Source: Clytia hemisphaerica (Eukaryota; Cnidaria; Hydrozoa; Leptothecata; Clytiidae). From it: DNA of 64,000 nt. Of the stretch, positions 34,101 through 45,697 are shown in pieces. A model generated the notes under the pieces. That model searched no databases and was not told the origin of the DNA. It was given only the letters and a program-made list of their open reading frames with translations. How positions within the stretch are numbered: the first letter of the stretch is position 1; each line of letters opens with the position of its first letter. Location of the stretch: the NCBI GenBank assembly GCA_902728285.1, contig CACVBU010000732.1, positions 1,795,926-1,859,925 on the forward strand, read 5' to 3'. A program made the position numbers and the translations under genes.

Positions 34101-37100
34101 GTACGTGTGTAACTTATTACTTTTTGATTACGTGTTCTATGTAACCCAATTAAGCTTGCCTTCGTTTCGGCCAGACTTGATCCTTCTGATCTCTGAAACT
34201 ATTTAAGAATTTAAAGCTGCTACTTTTAAGGTAACGGAAAGGAATGAAATTTAATTTGAGATTCAGACTTTCAAAGTTTAAAGGATTTTACAAACAAATG
34301 ACAATTGTTCAGTGTAAATTTTCCATACTTCGTGGTTGACACCATGAACAACAAAATCTTTTTTTTAAAGGTAATTGATAAATACTTACTCGACAACAAA
34401 ATTTGATTTAATTGGAAGTTTTGCTTGTCTATTTTAGTACTGGAGCCAAAACCGGAACAAAATCAGGTAAAATCTTTATTTTTCACTTAATTTCACTCGT
34501 GGATAGAAAGTTTAAAAAATGTCACTAAAATGGTAATAGTATTTATTTAGATTTTCCTTTAGAAATTTTCTTACTTACCGATAGTCTGAGGCTTGTAACG
34601 TTCCATTTTATGTCCATACAACAAACAAACTTTTCCAGAGGGTATTCCAGGGTCGAAGTAAGTTGAAGTTACAATAATTCCCAGGGGGATAAACGGTAAT
34701 ATAAATTTTTCCAGGCGCTTGATACTAAATTTTACTTCTCCCACCCAACCTACCATCAGAACCATGAAAAAAATTACAGAGGCTTTTACAGATTTTCCCA
34801 TTTTTCCAGGGGGTATAGAAACATTTTCAGAGAAAAAAAATACCCTCCAAAAATTCGTCCACACCCCTGAATATTTTATTTGGATATCCAATGATGTTTA
34901 TTGCTTCAATAACAAAATGAAGAAAATTGAAAAAATTATTATGTTCTTTTCTGGAGTCTCGTAAAATTACAAAAATATTTGAAAACTTTCTCTTACTATT
35001 ACTTTCTAATTGTATTCGTACCGTGTTTCGATGTTTTTGGCATTTTTAGGCTCAAATTTCCTTAAAAAAAGTGTATACCATGGAAAATAAAATTAATGTT
35101 CCTTTTTCTTCAAAGGGATTTACACCGTTGTCAAAAAATTATGTAAATAGCTTAAATGACGAAGAGCGATAAACCTTCAAAGTGGTGAATATTATACTTT
35201 GACAAAATTAGTACCCGCCAAAATTAAAAAGTGATGGTTCCAAAATTAATTCTCGCTAAAATTATTATTTATTGCCTTAACCATAATCACTCCTTTTTAT
35301 CGAAATTGCCCAAATACGGTATAGAAGATAAGCTTTAGTCCGTCATTCCCCAAAATTAGAAAAATCGGCAAAATTAAAGAAATTATTTTGCCCTCTTGCC
35401 AAAATTAGTTCCCTTAAGGGCTCTGACCATAGTGAATTTACTTAATTTGTATTGCATTAAATGTAAAGTAGTAACTTATATAGGCCATCAAATTATATCG
35501 TGCTGTACATTTTCTGTTAGGCCAATCATTTCTAGATTTAAAAATATTAAATCGCAACTAAGAAGAACATTTGAATGGAATTTTTGCGTAGTATCGCAAT
35601 ATTTTGTACCACATTAATTATGCGGTAATTTTTAGGTCGAAATGTTTTCAAGTATAGATTTATTGTTATTATAGATTATTATGGCATCAACGATTTATTG
35701 CACACTTGTCCTCCTTGTATATTATTATTCTTTTGTCTAGTGGTATGACGCAAACAAAAGAAGACGTTTAAATTTTAATGAATGATATGATACTACTGAT
35801 GGATGAATCTACTTGTACATAGACATGGTTTGTATTTATTTTAGACGTAAAACCGACAGTTGTAAATAATGGGCTCTTCCAAAAAAATCTGTTCGTGGGG
35901 GGGTGGAGGATATATTATTTTTTTCATGATTTACTCCTGGACATTTTGATATTTGACCCCCTGGACACGGGTTATACCCCTGGACAAACATCAAATCAAC
36001 CCCGTGGACACAAAAAATTACCCCTGGACATTGCAATTTTTTGGCATTTTTTCAATCGGATTTTATCTGGAAGAGCCCAATCCAAGAAAGATAGTATTAT
36101 TTTTTATTTGATACCTTAAAGGAAGAAAATTTGGCTGATTTAGCCGAAATCCGCCAAAATTTCTTTTTTCCGCCATCCGCTAAATTTAATTCCCGCCAAA
36201 TTTCTTTTTTTATAAATATGGTTCCTTTAAAGGTGTTTTTGCATTTTTTTAGCTGTTTTTACGCCATTTTAAGGTTAAATTTTTCAGCAACTGCCAAATT
36301 GTATTCCCGCCAAATTTAGTTTTTTCGTCCATCCGCCAAATTAAATGCCCTCTGAAAAAACTTTTTCGGTCATCCGGCAAATTAAATTCCCGCCAAAATT
36401 TCTTCCTTTAAGGTAATATATTTAAGCATCTTTTGTTTACTTTCTCAGACTTTTAATACTGAGTTTTGAGCAATTTTATTTTCGTTACTGTACATATTAT
36501 TTTTCATTTCACATTTTTACACTATTTTTTTGCTGTCTCTCGCACTAATAACCACTTTATTGTCACATAACTTAATCATTTTGAATACATTTTCGCGAGT
36601 TTGCATATATTTTCACCCATTTTCTTTCCACATCCTAGGGTTTCCAGCAAATTATTAAAATAATCTACTTGTGCATAGACATGGTTTGTATTTATTTTAG
36701 ACGTAAAACCGACAGTTGTAAATAATGGGCTCTTCCAGAAAAAATCCATTCGTGGGGGGCGGAGGATATATTATTTTTTTCATGATTTACTACTGGACAT
36801 TTTGATATTTGACCCCCTGGACACGGGTTATACCCCTGGACAAACATAAAATCAACCCCGTGGACACAAAAAATTACCCCTGGACATTGCAATTTTTTGG
36901 CATTTTTTCAATCGGATTTTATCTGGAAGAGCCCAATCCAAGATAGATAGTATTATTTTGTATTTAATAATATATTGAAGTATCTTTAGTTTACTTTTTC
37001 AGACTTTTAATACATTGGTATACTAATTTTCGCGCACAAAAGCCTCCTATATATTTCATTTTATGCATATAAATAAAAATAAAGGAATTTTAGAAGATAA

Positions 37101-40100
37101 ATGTCACTTTCTTTCAAAATATGGTATTCATTTTGGCGCACTCCCTGACTGCGCAAAATTTCGGTATTAAATTTCGCGCATTTAAGGGCCTCTGCGCGAA
37201 ATTGCGCGAAAATTAGTACGCGTCAAAATTAGTACAAATAAGGTATAACTTGTGAGTCAACTGAGTTTGACGCAATTTTATTTTCGTTACTGTACATATT
37301 TTTTTTCATTTCACATTTTTAAAAAATATTTTTACTTTGTACCTTATTGGTATATATTTTCGCGTGTTACAAATTTTCGCGGGTACTTAATTTCGCGAGT
37401 TTTTTGGTCAATTTTCGCAAAATTTAATACTGTTTAAATTTTTCAAAATTACAAAATCGCGAAATTAAATATACGCGGAAATCTTTTTCTTAATATTTTG
37501 TTAGTATTTTTACATCAAAAACGTTGTGTTTCAAGCAAAATCAGTCTTTTTCTTGCTTTATATTCCCACTTTCTGAAAATACCTATTTTACGATTAATGA
37601 GATTTTTTCGCAAAGATTTGCATAACTTTGCTTAAATAGGGCAACTTTATGTCTCATGGACTACCACGACTAATTGCGCTATCCAGGCCAGTGAGTCCAA
37701 TTGGGCCATATTATGTATATATGGGGCCATGTGTATATATGTTTCAAATACCTCGACTACTTGGACTACCCGGACCAGTGTGTCGTGTGGGGCCATGTGT
37801 ATATATGTTTCAAATACCTCGACTACCTGGACTACCCAGACCAATGTGTCGTATGGGGCAATGTGTATATATGTTTCAAATACCTCAACTACTTGGACTA
37901 CCCAGACCAGTGTGTCGTATGGGGCCATGTGTATATATGTGTCAAATACCTCGAGACTACTTGGACTACCCAGACCAGTGTGTCGTATGTGTATATATAT
38001 GTTTCAAATACCTCGTCTACTGGACTACCCAGGCAAGTGTGTCGTATGGGGCCATGTGTATATATGTTTCGAATACCTCGACTACTTGGACTACCCAGGC
38101 CAGTGTGTCGTATGTATATATATATGTTTCAAATACCTCGACTACTTGGACTACCAAGAACAGTGTGTCGTATGGGGCCATGTGTACATATGTTTCAAAT
38201 ACCTCGTCTACTTGGACTACCCAGACCAATGTGTCGTATGTGTATATATATGTTTCAAATACCTCGACTACTTGAACTAACCAGACCAGTGTGTCGTATG
38301 GGGCCATGTGTACATATGTTTCAACAAATACCTGGACTACCTGGACTACCCAGACCAGTGTGTCGTATGTATATAGTCTAGAAGTATAAAACCTTTAACT
38401 ACTCAAAATGGTAACAATATATATGTTTCAAATACCTCGTCTACCTGGACTACCCAGACCAGTGGCAAGTGTGTCGTATGGGGCCATGTGTATATATGTT
38501 TCAAATACCTCGTCTACTGGACTACCCAGGCCAGTGTGTCGTATGTGTATATATATGTTTCAAATACCTCGACTACTTGGACTACCCAGACCAGTGTGTC
38601 GTATGTGTATATATGTTTCAAATACCTCGACTACTTGGACTACCCAGGCCAGTGTGTCGTATGGGGCCATGTGTACATATGTTTCAACAAATACCTGGAC
38701 TACCTGGACTACCCAGACCAGTGTGTCGTATGTATATATATATGTTTCAAATACCTCGTCTACCTGGACTACCCAGACCAGTGTGTCGTATGGGGCCATG
38801 TGTATATATGTTTCAAATACCTCGACTACCTGGACTACCCAGACCAATGTGTCGTATGGGGCAATGTGTATATATGTTTCAAATACCTCAACTACTTGGA
38901 CTACCCAGACCAGTGTGTCGTATGGGGCCATGTGTATATATGTGTCAAATACCTCGAGACTACTTGGACTACCCAGACCAGTGTGTCGTATGTGTATATA
39001 TATGTTTCAAATACCTCGTCTACTGGACTACCCAGGCAAGTGTGTCGTATGGGGCCATGTGTATATATGTTTCGAATACCTCGACTACTTGGACTACCCA
39101 GGCCAGTGTGTCGTATGTATATATATATGTTTCAAATACCTCGACTACTTGGACTACCAAGAACAGTGTGTCGTATGGGGCCATGTGTACATATGTTTCA
39201 AATACCTCGTCTACTTGGACTACCCAGACCAATGTGTCGTATGTGTATATATATGTTTCAAATACCTCGACTACTTGAACTAACCAGACCAGTGTGTCGT
39301 ATGGGGCCATGTGTACATATGTTTCAACAAATACCTGGACTACCTGGACTACCCAGACCAGTGTGTCGTATGTATATAGTCTAGAAGTATAAAACCTTTA
39401 ACTACTCAAAATGGTAAGAATATATATGTTTCAAATACCTCGTCTACCTGGACTACCCAGACCAGTGGCAAGTGTGTCGTATGGGGCCATGTGTATATAT
39501 GTTTCAAATACCTCGTCTACTGGACTACCCAGGCCAGTGTGTCGTATGTGTATATATATGTTTCAAATACCTCGACTACTTGGACTACCCAGACCAGTGT
39601 GTCGTATGTGTATATATGTTTCAAATACCTCGACTACTTGGACTACCCAGACCAGTGTGTCGTATGGGGCCATGTGTACATATGTTTCAACAAATACCTG
39701 GACTACCTGGACTACCCAGACCAGTGTGTCGTATGTATATATATATGTTTCAAATACCTCGTCTACCTGGACTACCCAGACCAGTGTGTCGTATGGGGCC
39801 ATGTGTATATATGTTTCAAATACCTCGACTACTTGGACTACCCAGACCAGTGTGTCGTATGTGTATATATAGTCCTAATAAGGACGAAATGCATATGCTG
39901 CTCTGCCACCCAAATCTCCTGAAAGAAGATAGTTGGACAGAAATACTTTGAATTTCTTCACATATATATGCTTCAAATACCTCGACTACTTGGACTACCA
40001 AGACTAGTGTGTCGTATGGGGCCATGTGTAAATATGTTTCAAATACCTCGTCTACTTGGACTACCCAGACCAATGTGTCGTATGGGGCCATGTGTATATA

Positions 40101-43100
40101 TGTTTCAAATACCTCGACTACTTGGACTACCCAGACCAGTGTGTCGTATGTGTATATATGTTTCAAATACCTCGACTACTTGGACTACCCAGGCCAGTGT
40201 GTCGTATGGGGCCATGTGTACATATGTTTCAACAAATACCTGGACTACCTGGACTACCCAGACCAGTGTGTCGTATGTATATATATATGTTTCAAATACC
40301 TCGTCTACCTGGACTACCCAGACCAGTGTGTCGTATGGGGCCATGTGTATATATGTTTCAAATACCTCGACTACCTGGACTACCCAGACCAATGTGTCGT
40401 ATGGGGCAATGTGTATATATGTTTCAAATACCTCAACTACTTGGACTACCCAGACCAGTGTGTCGTATGGGGCCATGTGTATATATGTGTCAAATACCTC
40501 GAGACTACTTGGACTACCCAGACCAGTGTGTCGTATGTGTATATATATGTTTCAAATACCTCGTCTACTGGACTACCCAGGCAAGTGTGTCGTATGGGGC
40601 CATGTGTATATATGTTTCGAATACTCGACTACTTGGACTACCCAGGCCAGTGTGTCGTATGTATATATATATGTTTCAAATACCTCGACTACTTGGACTA
40701 CCAAGAACAGTGTGTCGTATGGGGCCATGTGTACATATGTTTCAAATACCTCGTCTACTTGGACTACCCAGACCAATGTGTCGTATGTGTATATATATGT
40801 TTCAAATACCTCGACTACTTGAACTAACCAGACCAGTGTGTCGTATGGGGCCATGTGTACATATGTTTCAACAATACCTGGACTACCTGGACTACCCAGA
40901 CCAGTGTGTCGTATGTATATAGTCTAGAAGTATAAAACCTTTAACTACTCAAAATGGTAAGAATATATATGTTTCAAATACCTCGTCTACCTGGACTACC
41001 CAGACCAGTGGCAAGTGTGTCGTATGGGGCCATGTGTATATATGTTTCAAATACCTCGTCTACTGGACTACCCAGGCCAGTGTGTCGTATGTGTATATAT
41101 ATGTTTCAAATACCTCGACTACTTGGACTACCCAGACCAGTGTGTCGTATGTGTATATATGTTTCAAATACCTCGACTACTTGGACTACCCAGACCAGTG
41201 TGTCGTATGGGGCCATGTGTACATATGTTTCAACAAATACCTGGACTACCTGGACTACCCAGACCAGTGTGTCGTATGTATATATATATGTTTCAAATAC
41301 CTCGTCTACCTGGACTACCCAGACCAGTGTGTCGTATGGGGCCATGTGTATATATGTTTCAAATACCTCGACTACTTGGACTACCCAGACCAGTGTGTCG
41401 TATGTGTATATATAGTCCTAATAAGGACGAAATGCATATGCTGCTCTGCCACCCAAATCTCCTGAAAGAAGATAGTTGACAGAATACTTTGAATTTCTTC
41501 ACATATATATGCTTCAAATACCTCGACTACTTGGACTACCAAGACTAGTGTGTCGTATGGGGCCATGTGTAAATATGTTTCAAATACCTCGTCTACTTGG
41601 ACTACCCAGACCAATGTGTCGTATGGGGCCATGTGTATATATGTTTCAAATACCTCGACTACTTGGACTACCCAGACCAGTGTGTCGTATGTGTATATAT
41701 AGTCCTAATAAGGACGAAATGCATATGCTGCTCTGCCACCCAAATCTCCTGAAAGAAGATAGTTGGACAGAAATACTTTGAATTTCTTCACATATATATG
41801 CTTCAAATACCTCGACTACTTGGACTACCAAGACTAGTGTGTCGTATGGGGCCATGTGTAAATATGTTTCAAATACCTCGTCTACTTGGACTACCCAGAC
41901 CAATGTGTCGTATGGGGCCATGTGTACATATGTTTCAACAAATACCTGGACTACCTGGACTACCCAGACCAGTGTGTCGTATGGGGCTATGTGTATATAT
42001 GTTTCAAATACCTCGTCTACCTGGACTACCCAGACCAGTGTGTCATATGGGGCCATGTGTACCGGGTGACCCACGAAAAAGTTCGGACGTTTCTCGGCGT
42101 CTTGAGGCCGAACAAATGTCCCAAAGTGCTTGGAGTTTTATTATTTAGAAAGTAGATATCCTAACTTAAAATCCGAGCCATTACTTTTTAAATTTGACGC
42201 ACAAGTTCCCTAGTTATGAGCTTTTAAACTCAAAATTCACTTTTCGGAAAGTGTAAAAAACAGGTAAAAAAGGGGTATCAAATTAGGTATTTTTAGACGT
42301 TTTTGATATACAGTTTTTGAGAAAATTCCTTGAAAGTGCCAATTTTGATAAAAAAACTAGTCTTGGTTTAAACAAAAACTACTTTAAAAGGTGTTTTTAA
42401 TAATTATTAATGTCATAAAACTCGTTAAATAAGTCAATTTATAAGAGATTTTCTAATTGATTGCATTAATTTAATACCTCTTTTTTACGTGTTTTTTACA
42501 CTTTCCGAAAAGTGAATTTTGAGTTTAAAAGGTCATAAGTAGAGAACTAGTTGGTCAAATTTAAAAAGTGATAGCTCAAATTTTAAGTTAGGATATCTAC
42601 TTTTTAAATACCAAAATTCCGAGCACTTTGGGACATTTGTTCGGCCTCAAGACGCCGAGAAAGGTCCGAACTTTTTCGTGGGTCACCCGGTATATATGTT
42701 TCAAATACCTCGACTACTTGGACTGCCAGTATGTCAATTTTCTCTATAACATACATTTAGGTTACTACAATACAGTATGTGTAATGTCTGTAATGTATGT
42801 TATAAAATGTTACATGTTTATGGTTCGTGTTATGTTTGCAAATGTCGACAAAGACGTTTATTTGCAAAAGACGTCAAAGTAATATCCGACACATGGAATA
42901 TAAATATCCGTCAGTTTCAGTACTGTATATATTGCAAGATAGCCCTTTTCACTGAACTTTTATTGCATTTGAGTCATTCCATCCATTAATCCAAACTCAA
43001 TAAATTTTCTAATTTCTGACCAGTCAAACCATAATCTCACTCAAAATTCTGGTTGATCATTAATTATTTTGATTTGTTAATGTTTAGTGCATTAGTCTCG

Positions 43101-43757
43101 ATTCTCGAAGGTCTTTTAAAGTATTTTTTCAATCTTTATGATAATAATAATAAAGTTTATAATTGATTTTTGGGTATGTAAGGAACTGGAAGATTTTCGA
43201 TCTCAGCTGCTAGACTTGACGAAGAGGTTAAACATGGATCCAAACCAGGAGATTGACGAAATCGTTGAAGAAGTTAAGGCTACTGCTCGTGGATGTAAGT
43301 TAAAAATAACTGACATATTTTTCCTTTTCGAAAATAATCACATCCTTCATTGTCCATAATTTATTATTATAGTCATTTGTAAATTTTTTTTTTCACAGTT
43401 AACAAGGAAGGATACAGTAGTGCAACCAAAGAGCAAGAGTTATTGATATTGTTCAAATCTCTGCCCTCCAACTCCAAACATAAAGATGGTTTATCGCCAA
43501 TGCTCAAACAAAGACTGGATGAAATTGATTGGCCGGATTCGTCCCTACTCGATATTAATGTTTTGAAGAAGAGGAAATGTACGCAGGATAAACTTCTTGA
43601 AAATATTACTGACGAATTAAAGCCAGAAATGATAGCAGAACTTGAGAAAACAACTTCAAACAAAATCATCATTATAGCTCTACGAACAGCAATCGATCGC
43701 TTCCGTTTCGAATTGGTTAGCTGGAAAGCTAAAGTGAAAAAGAAAGCTAGTAATTGA
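31134..43757 (+). CDS. Unidentified multi-exon gene, partial 5' end
   Basis: Exons: 31134-31239, 31521-31682, 32488-32625, 32882-32992, 33286-33412, 33726-33782, 33950-34100, 34438-34466, 43183-43294, 43399-43757. All have AG and GT borders and compatible phases, except that 33950-34100 needs one T fewer in its TTTT run to stay open. The first coding exon is missing. The product has a CxxC pair (LCIKCPQ), an ATTDVNADLV segment, then ELEDFRSQLLDLTKRLNM, which looks like a short coiled coil, and a basic C-terminus (KVKKKASN). I do not recognise the family. The 8.7-kb intron 34467-43182 contains the large minisatellite; joining across it is supported only by phase 0 on both sides, so the two halves could be separate genes. 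Confidence 0.5.
31775..32000. mobile_element. MITE remnant of the AATTTTGGC family (intron)
   Basis: Inverted TTAATTTTGGCAAGAACTAA and GTTCTCACCAAAATTATCTC stretches end near CCTTAAGGTA. Ends are approximate. It lies in an intron. Confidence 0.5.
34467..35200. other. Start of long intron, AT-rich with degenerate repeats
   Basis: No coding sequence fits. At 34610-34870 a partial inverted structure (TCCAGAGGG ... CCCAGGGGG ... CCAGGGGG) looks like an old MITE with CCCCTGGA words. Confidence 0.35.
35201..35418. mobile_element. MITE of the AATTTTGGC family
   Basis: Inverted AAATTAGTACCCGCCAAAAT and TTGCCAAAATTAGTTCCCTT ends, with the CCTTAAGGG motif at the right. Noncoding, within the long intron. 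Confidence 0.5.
35871..36078. mobile_element. GGGCTCTTCC MITE, copy 1
   Basis: Ends GGGCTCTTCCA and TGGAAGAGCCC, with AAT on both sides (35868-35870, 36079-36081), a 3-bp target duplication. Inside, CCCCTGGACA or CCCCCTGGACA recurs about five times. 208 bp, noncoding. Confidence 0.85.
36114..36413. mobile_element. CCTTAAAGG MITE, 300 bp, TA target duplication proven by an empty site
   Basis: Ends CCTTAAAGGAAGAAAATTTG and CAAAATTTCTTCCTTTAAGG, flanked by TA at 36112-36113 and 36414-36415. In the second copy of the surrounding duplication (about 36960-36985) the element is absent and only one TA is present. Confidence 0.9.
36727..36934. mobile_element. GGGCTCTTCC MITE, copy 2
   Basis: Same length, ends and AAT flanks as copy 1, because it was copied as part of the 850-bp duplication. 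The two differ by a few substitutions. Confidence 0.85.
37013..37245. mobile_element. MITE of the AATTTTCGCGC family
   Basis: Inverted TACTAATTTTCGCGC and GCGCGAAAATTAGTA ends; present only in the second copy of the duplication. Boundaries to within about 10 bp. A related hairpin fragment (TTTTCGCGTG, TTTCGCGAG) follows at about 37350-37480. Confidence 0.6.
37640..42060 (+). repeat. 66-bp minisatellite with higher-order repeats, 4.4 kb
   Basis: The main unit (66 bp, shorter 57-60 bp variants) contains GTGTGTCGTATGGGGCCATG, TATATATGTTTCAAATACCT and GACTACTTGGACTACCC. Because unit lengths are mostly multiples of three, long frames stay open on both strands; they are not genes. TCTAGAAGTATAAAACC recurs near 38378, 39379 and 40922, and CCTAATAAGGACGAAATGCA near 39872, 41415 and 41703. 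Both marker pairs are 1,543 bp apart, which defines a higher-order repeat. The array lies within the predicted 8.7-kb intron. Confidence 0.95.
42062..42690. mobile_element. Long-hairpin MITE inserted in the minisatellite at TA
   Basis: Ends CCGGGTGACCCACGAAAAAG and CTTTTTCGTGGGTCACCCGG are exact complements; the two arms are about 270 bp each. TA flanks both sides (42060-42061, 42691-42692). Removing the element and one TA restores a normal minisatellite unit (CCATGTG-TATATATG). Confidence 0.95.
42720..43180. other. End of long intron
   Basis: AT-rich, with TGTAATGTATG-like words. No gene is seen. Confidence 0.35.
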
Positions 43758-43888
43758 ATTTTTTTTTAAATTATATCTACATTAAAGATTTTTCATCTAC
43801 AAGGTGATTTTTAAATGGTTTGAACTTTTAGTTTTCAATTCATATATATCTCGTGTATCTGTAATCTCATTTTTTCTTTCTTAGCAAC

Positions 43889-45507
43889 ATGCAAGCAACG
43901 CTTTATCTTTCGCAGAAAACAATCCCAATGCACAAAAAACTTGAAAGTCTGCTTCAAAAATTAACAAAGTATGTACGTGATACATGATGATATTAGGATG
44001 ATTTTTCATTTCAAATTCATACCGTTAGATTTTTTAGAGTTTTACGTTGTTTATTTATTTCCTAAACGGATTTTTTTTATGCAGACATACTGAAACTCGT
44101 GTGATTCAAAACCGAACCAACCCGATATAGAAATGACTGCAGAATTACTGCTGAATTTTTTTGCTTGAAAACTTCTTTTTGTTGAATATGCTTAATCGCG
44201 TTCTATTTTTAATTACATGGTATATATAATATTTAATTTAATACACAATTTGTCTCTTTCAGATTTAGCAACGATTTCATCTCTTTGGAAAGTCTTTTCC
44301 CTTGGGATTGTCAATTTAAGTTGTTACTCGACATTTCTTGTGAGAATCTTGTTTTTAACTTTACCTTTGCCTATTCAATTGTCCTTAAGACATGTCGCCA
44401 ATGATAAGAAACATATGATTGGTATCCTTAGTTAATCTAACATCTTTTCATGTGGAGAGGAGGAAAATTCGCCCTGAGATGAAAAATGTAACTCTCTAGA
44501 AGGATTTCCAATGTCACCATTTTATAATCAAAATTTTTCTTTCAAAGATTCAGGTTCAGGTACAGCTCGACGTACATTAGCTCAAATCTGTAGTTCGTAA
44601 TTATCATAATAAATCTTTAATTCGTAGGAGTGAGGAAGAATTGTTAAGGAGAGATGCTGCATCCTTTGTCACTTATCAAAAGTCAAAGCTGAAAGAACTA
44701 TCTCAAAAATGTTTAGTTCTTGACACAGCCTCTGACGTATGTGCCATATATTTCATGAACCCTATTTCAAAGATTTCGTCAATGCTATGCTATTGCTCTT
44801 ATCTATGTTATCTATCGTCCGAATCAATTATTTTTAAACTTGACCCAAAATTCAAGGAAATTATGATTTGCGTTTAATCCGGCCTGCTGACTCATGTTAA
44901 TGGTTTTTAGTAAGTTGGTTACTTTTATATATTATTTTATTGGATTCAAAACTCACAAAGTCACTGCTTTAATTATAATGTTTATTTCAGAGTTATAGTA
45001 AAGGCTTATTGATGATGATCAGGGAAACCATCATTGTCAAAAAGCAAAACCTGGAAGATGGAATCAAGCTATTTAACGAAACTTTCTCACTCAATTTACA
45101 TTTTTATCCTCATCCAGATTCTGAACAAGCTGCTCCCAAGGAAGCTGACATCGACGAAGTTGACAGCCCAGATCAATCAGACGAGGATTTTTTTGCTTCA
45201 CGATGACTTGGCACAGGGAACGATCAACGGGCGAAATGGAAGTATTGCTTGCTCTCTCATCTCGTTAATTGCGGCTTACTCAAATTTAGCTCGGTTTGAT
45301 GTCTCTGATGTTAGTAAGCTGGTAACAGGCTATATTGGTGCAATGGAGCTTGGCAATAACGTTTTTACTAACACCTTCTCCGAAATACCTGAGCTACCTG
45401 AAGCTGTTGAATCACTATCTGAGTTTACCGACATAATTTTAAAAGAAGAAAACACAATATTTCTTTTTCTAAACGATATCAATGTAATCCTGGATCTCCG
45501 AGAATAA
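43889..45507 (+). CDS. Four-exon gene with an NGRNGSIAC cysteine motif, one frame break
   Basis: Exons 43889-43968 (ATG start MQATLYLSQK), 44263-44339, 44594-44736 and 44991-45507 join with consistent phases. The N-terminal part is helical and charged. An acidic linker (EADIDEVDSPDQSDED) leads to DDLAQGTINGRNGSIACSLI. The Cys in the NGRNGS(x)AC context could be the nucleophile of a papain-like peptidase fold that I associate with uncharacterised invertebrate proteins; this is from memory and weak. In the linker the frame breaks at a run of seven T (about 45188-45194): with one T fewer, both parts read as one protein. No His partner is evident before the stop, so the domain may be truncated. 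The start may instead be an internal exon of the gene upstream. Confidence 0.5.
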
Positions 45508-45697
45508 AGTATCAACACCCACTGTCATAACTCAAATTTTTCTGATATACGCTGAAATTCCAGAGCATGCCAGACACCACAGGTGGTGCTCATATTTTTT
45601 CAACTAATTTGACTTTAGGCAATTTGCAAAAGTAATTCTGTGCCAACTATGAAATCAAATTTAAAATTTACCGTGTTGTCTTCTTAACATTTCATAG

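Larger units (their letters stand above)
35811..37330 (+). repeat. Tandem duplication (about 850 bp) with different MITE insertions in each copy
   Basis: CTACTTGTACATAGACATGG begins copy 1 near 35811 and a nearly identical stretch begins copy 2 near 36664. Both contain the 208-bp GGGCTCTTCC element and the same right flank (GTTTACTTT, CAGACTTTTAATAC, then TTTATTTTCGTTACTGTACA). Copy 1 alone has the MITE at 36114-36413; copy 2 alone has the one at about 37013-37245. Confidence 0.85.

Noticed and set aside
37640..42155. Long open frames on both strands encoding Tyr/Cys/Val-rich repeats
   Set aside because: They follow the minisatellite unit, whose length is mostly a multiple of three. They overlap in several frames and on both strands and have no gene structure.
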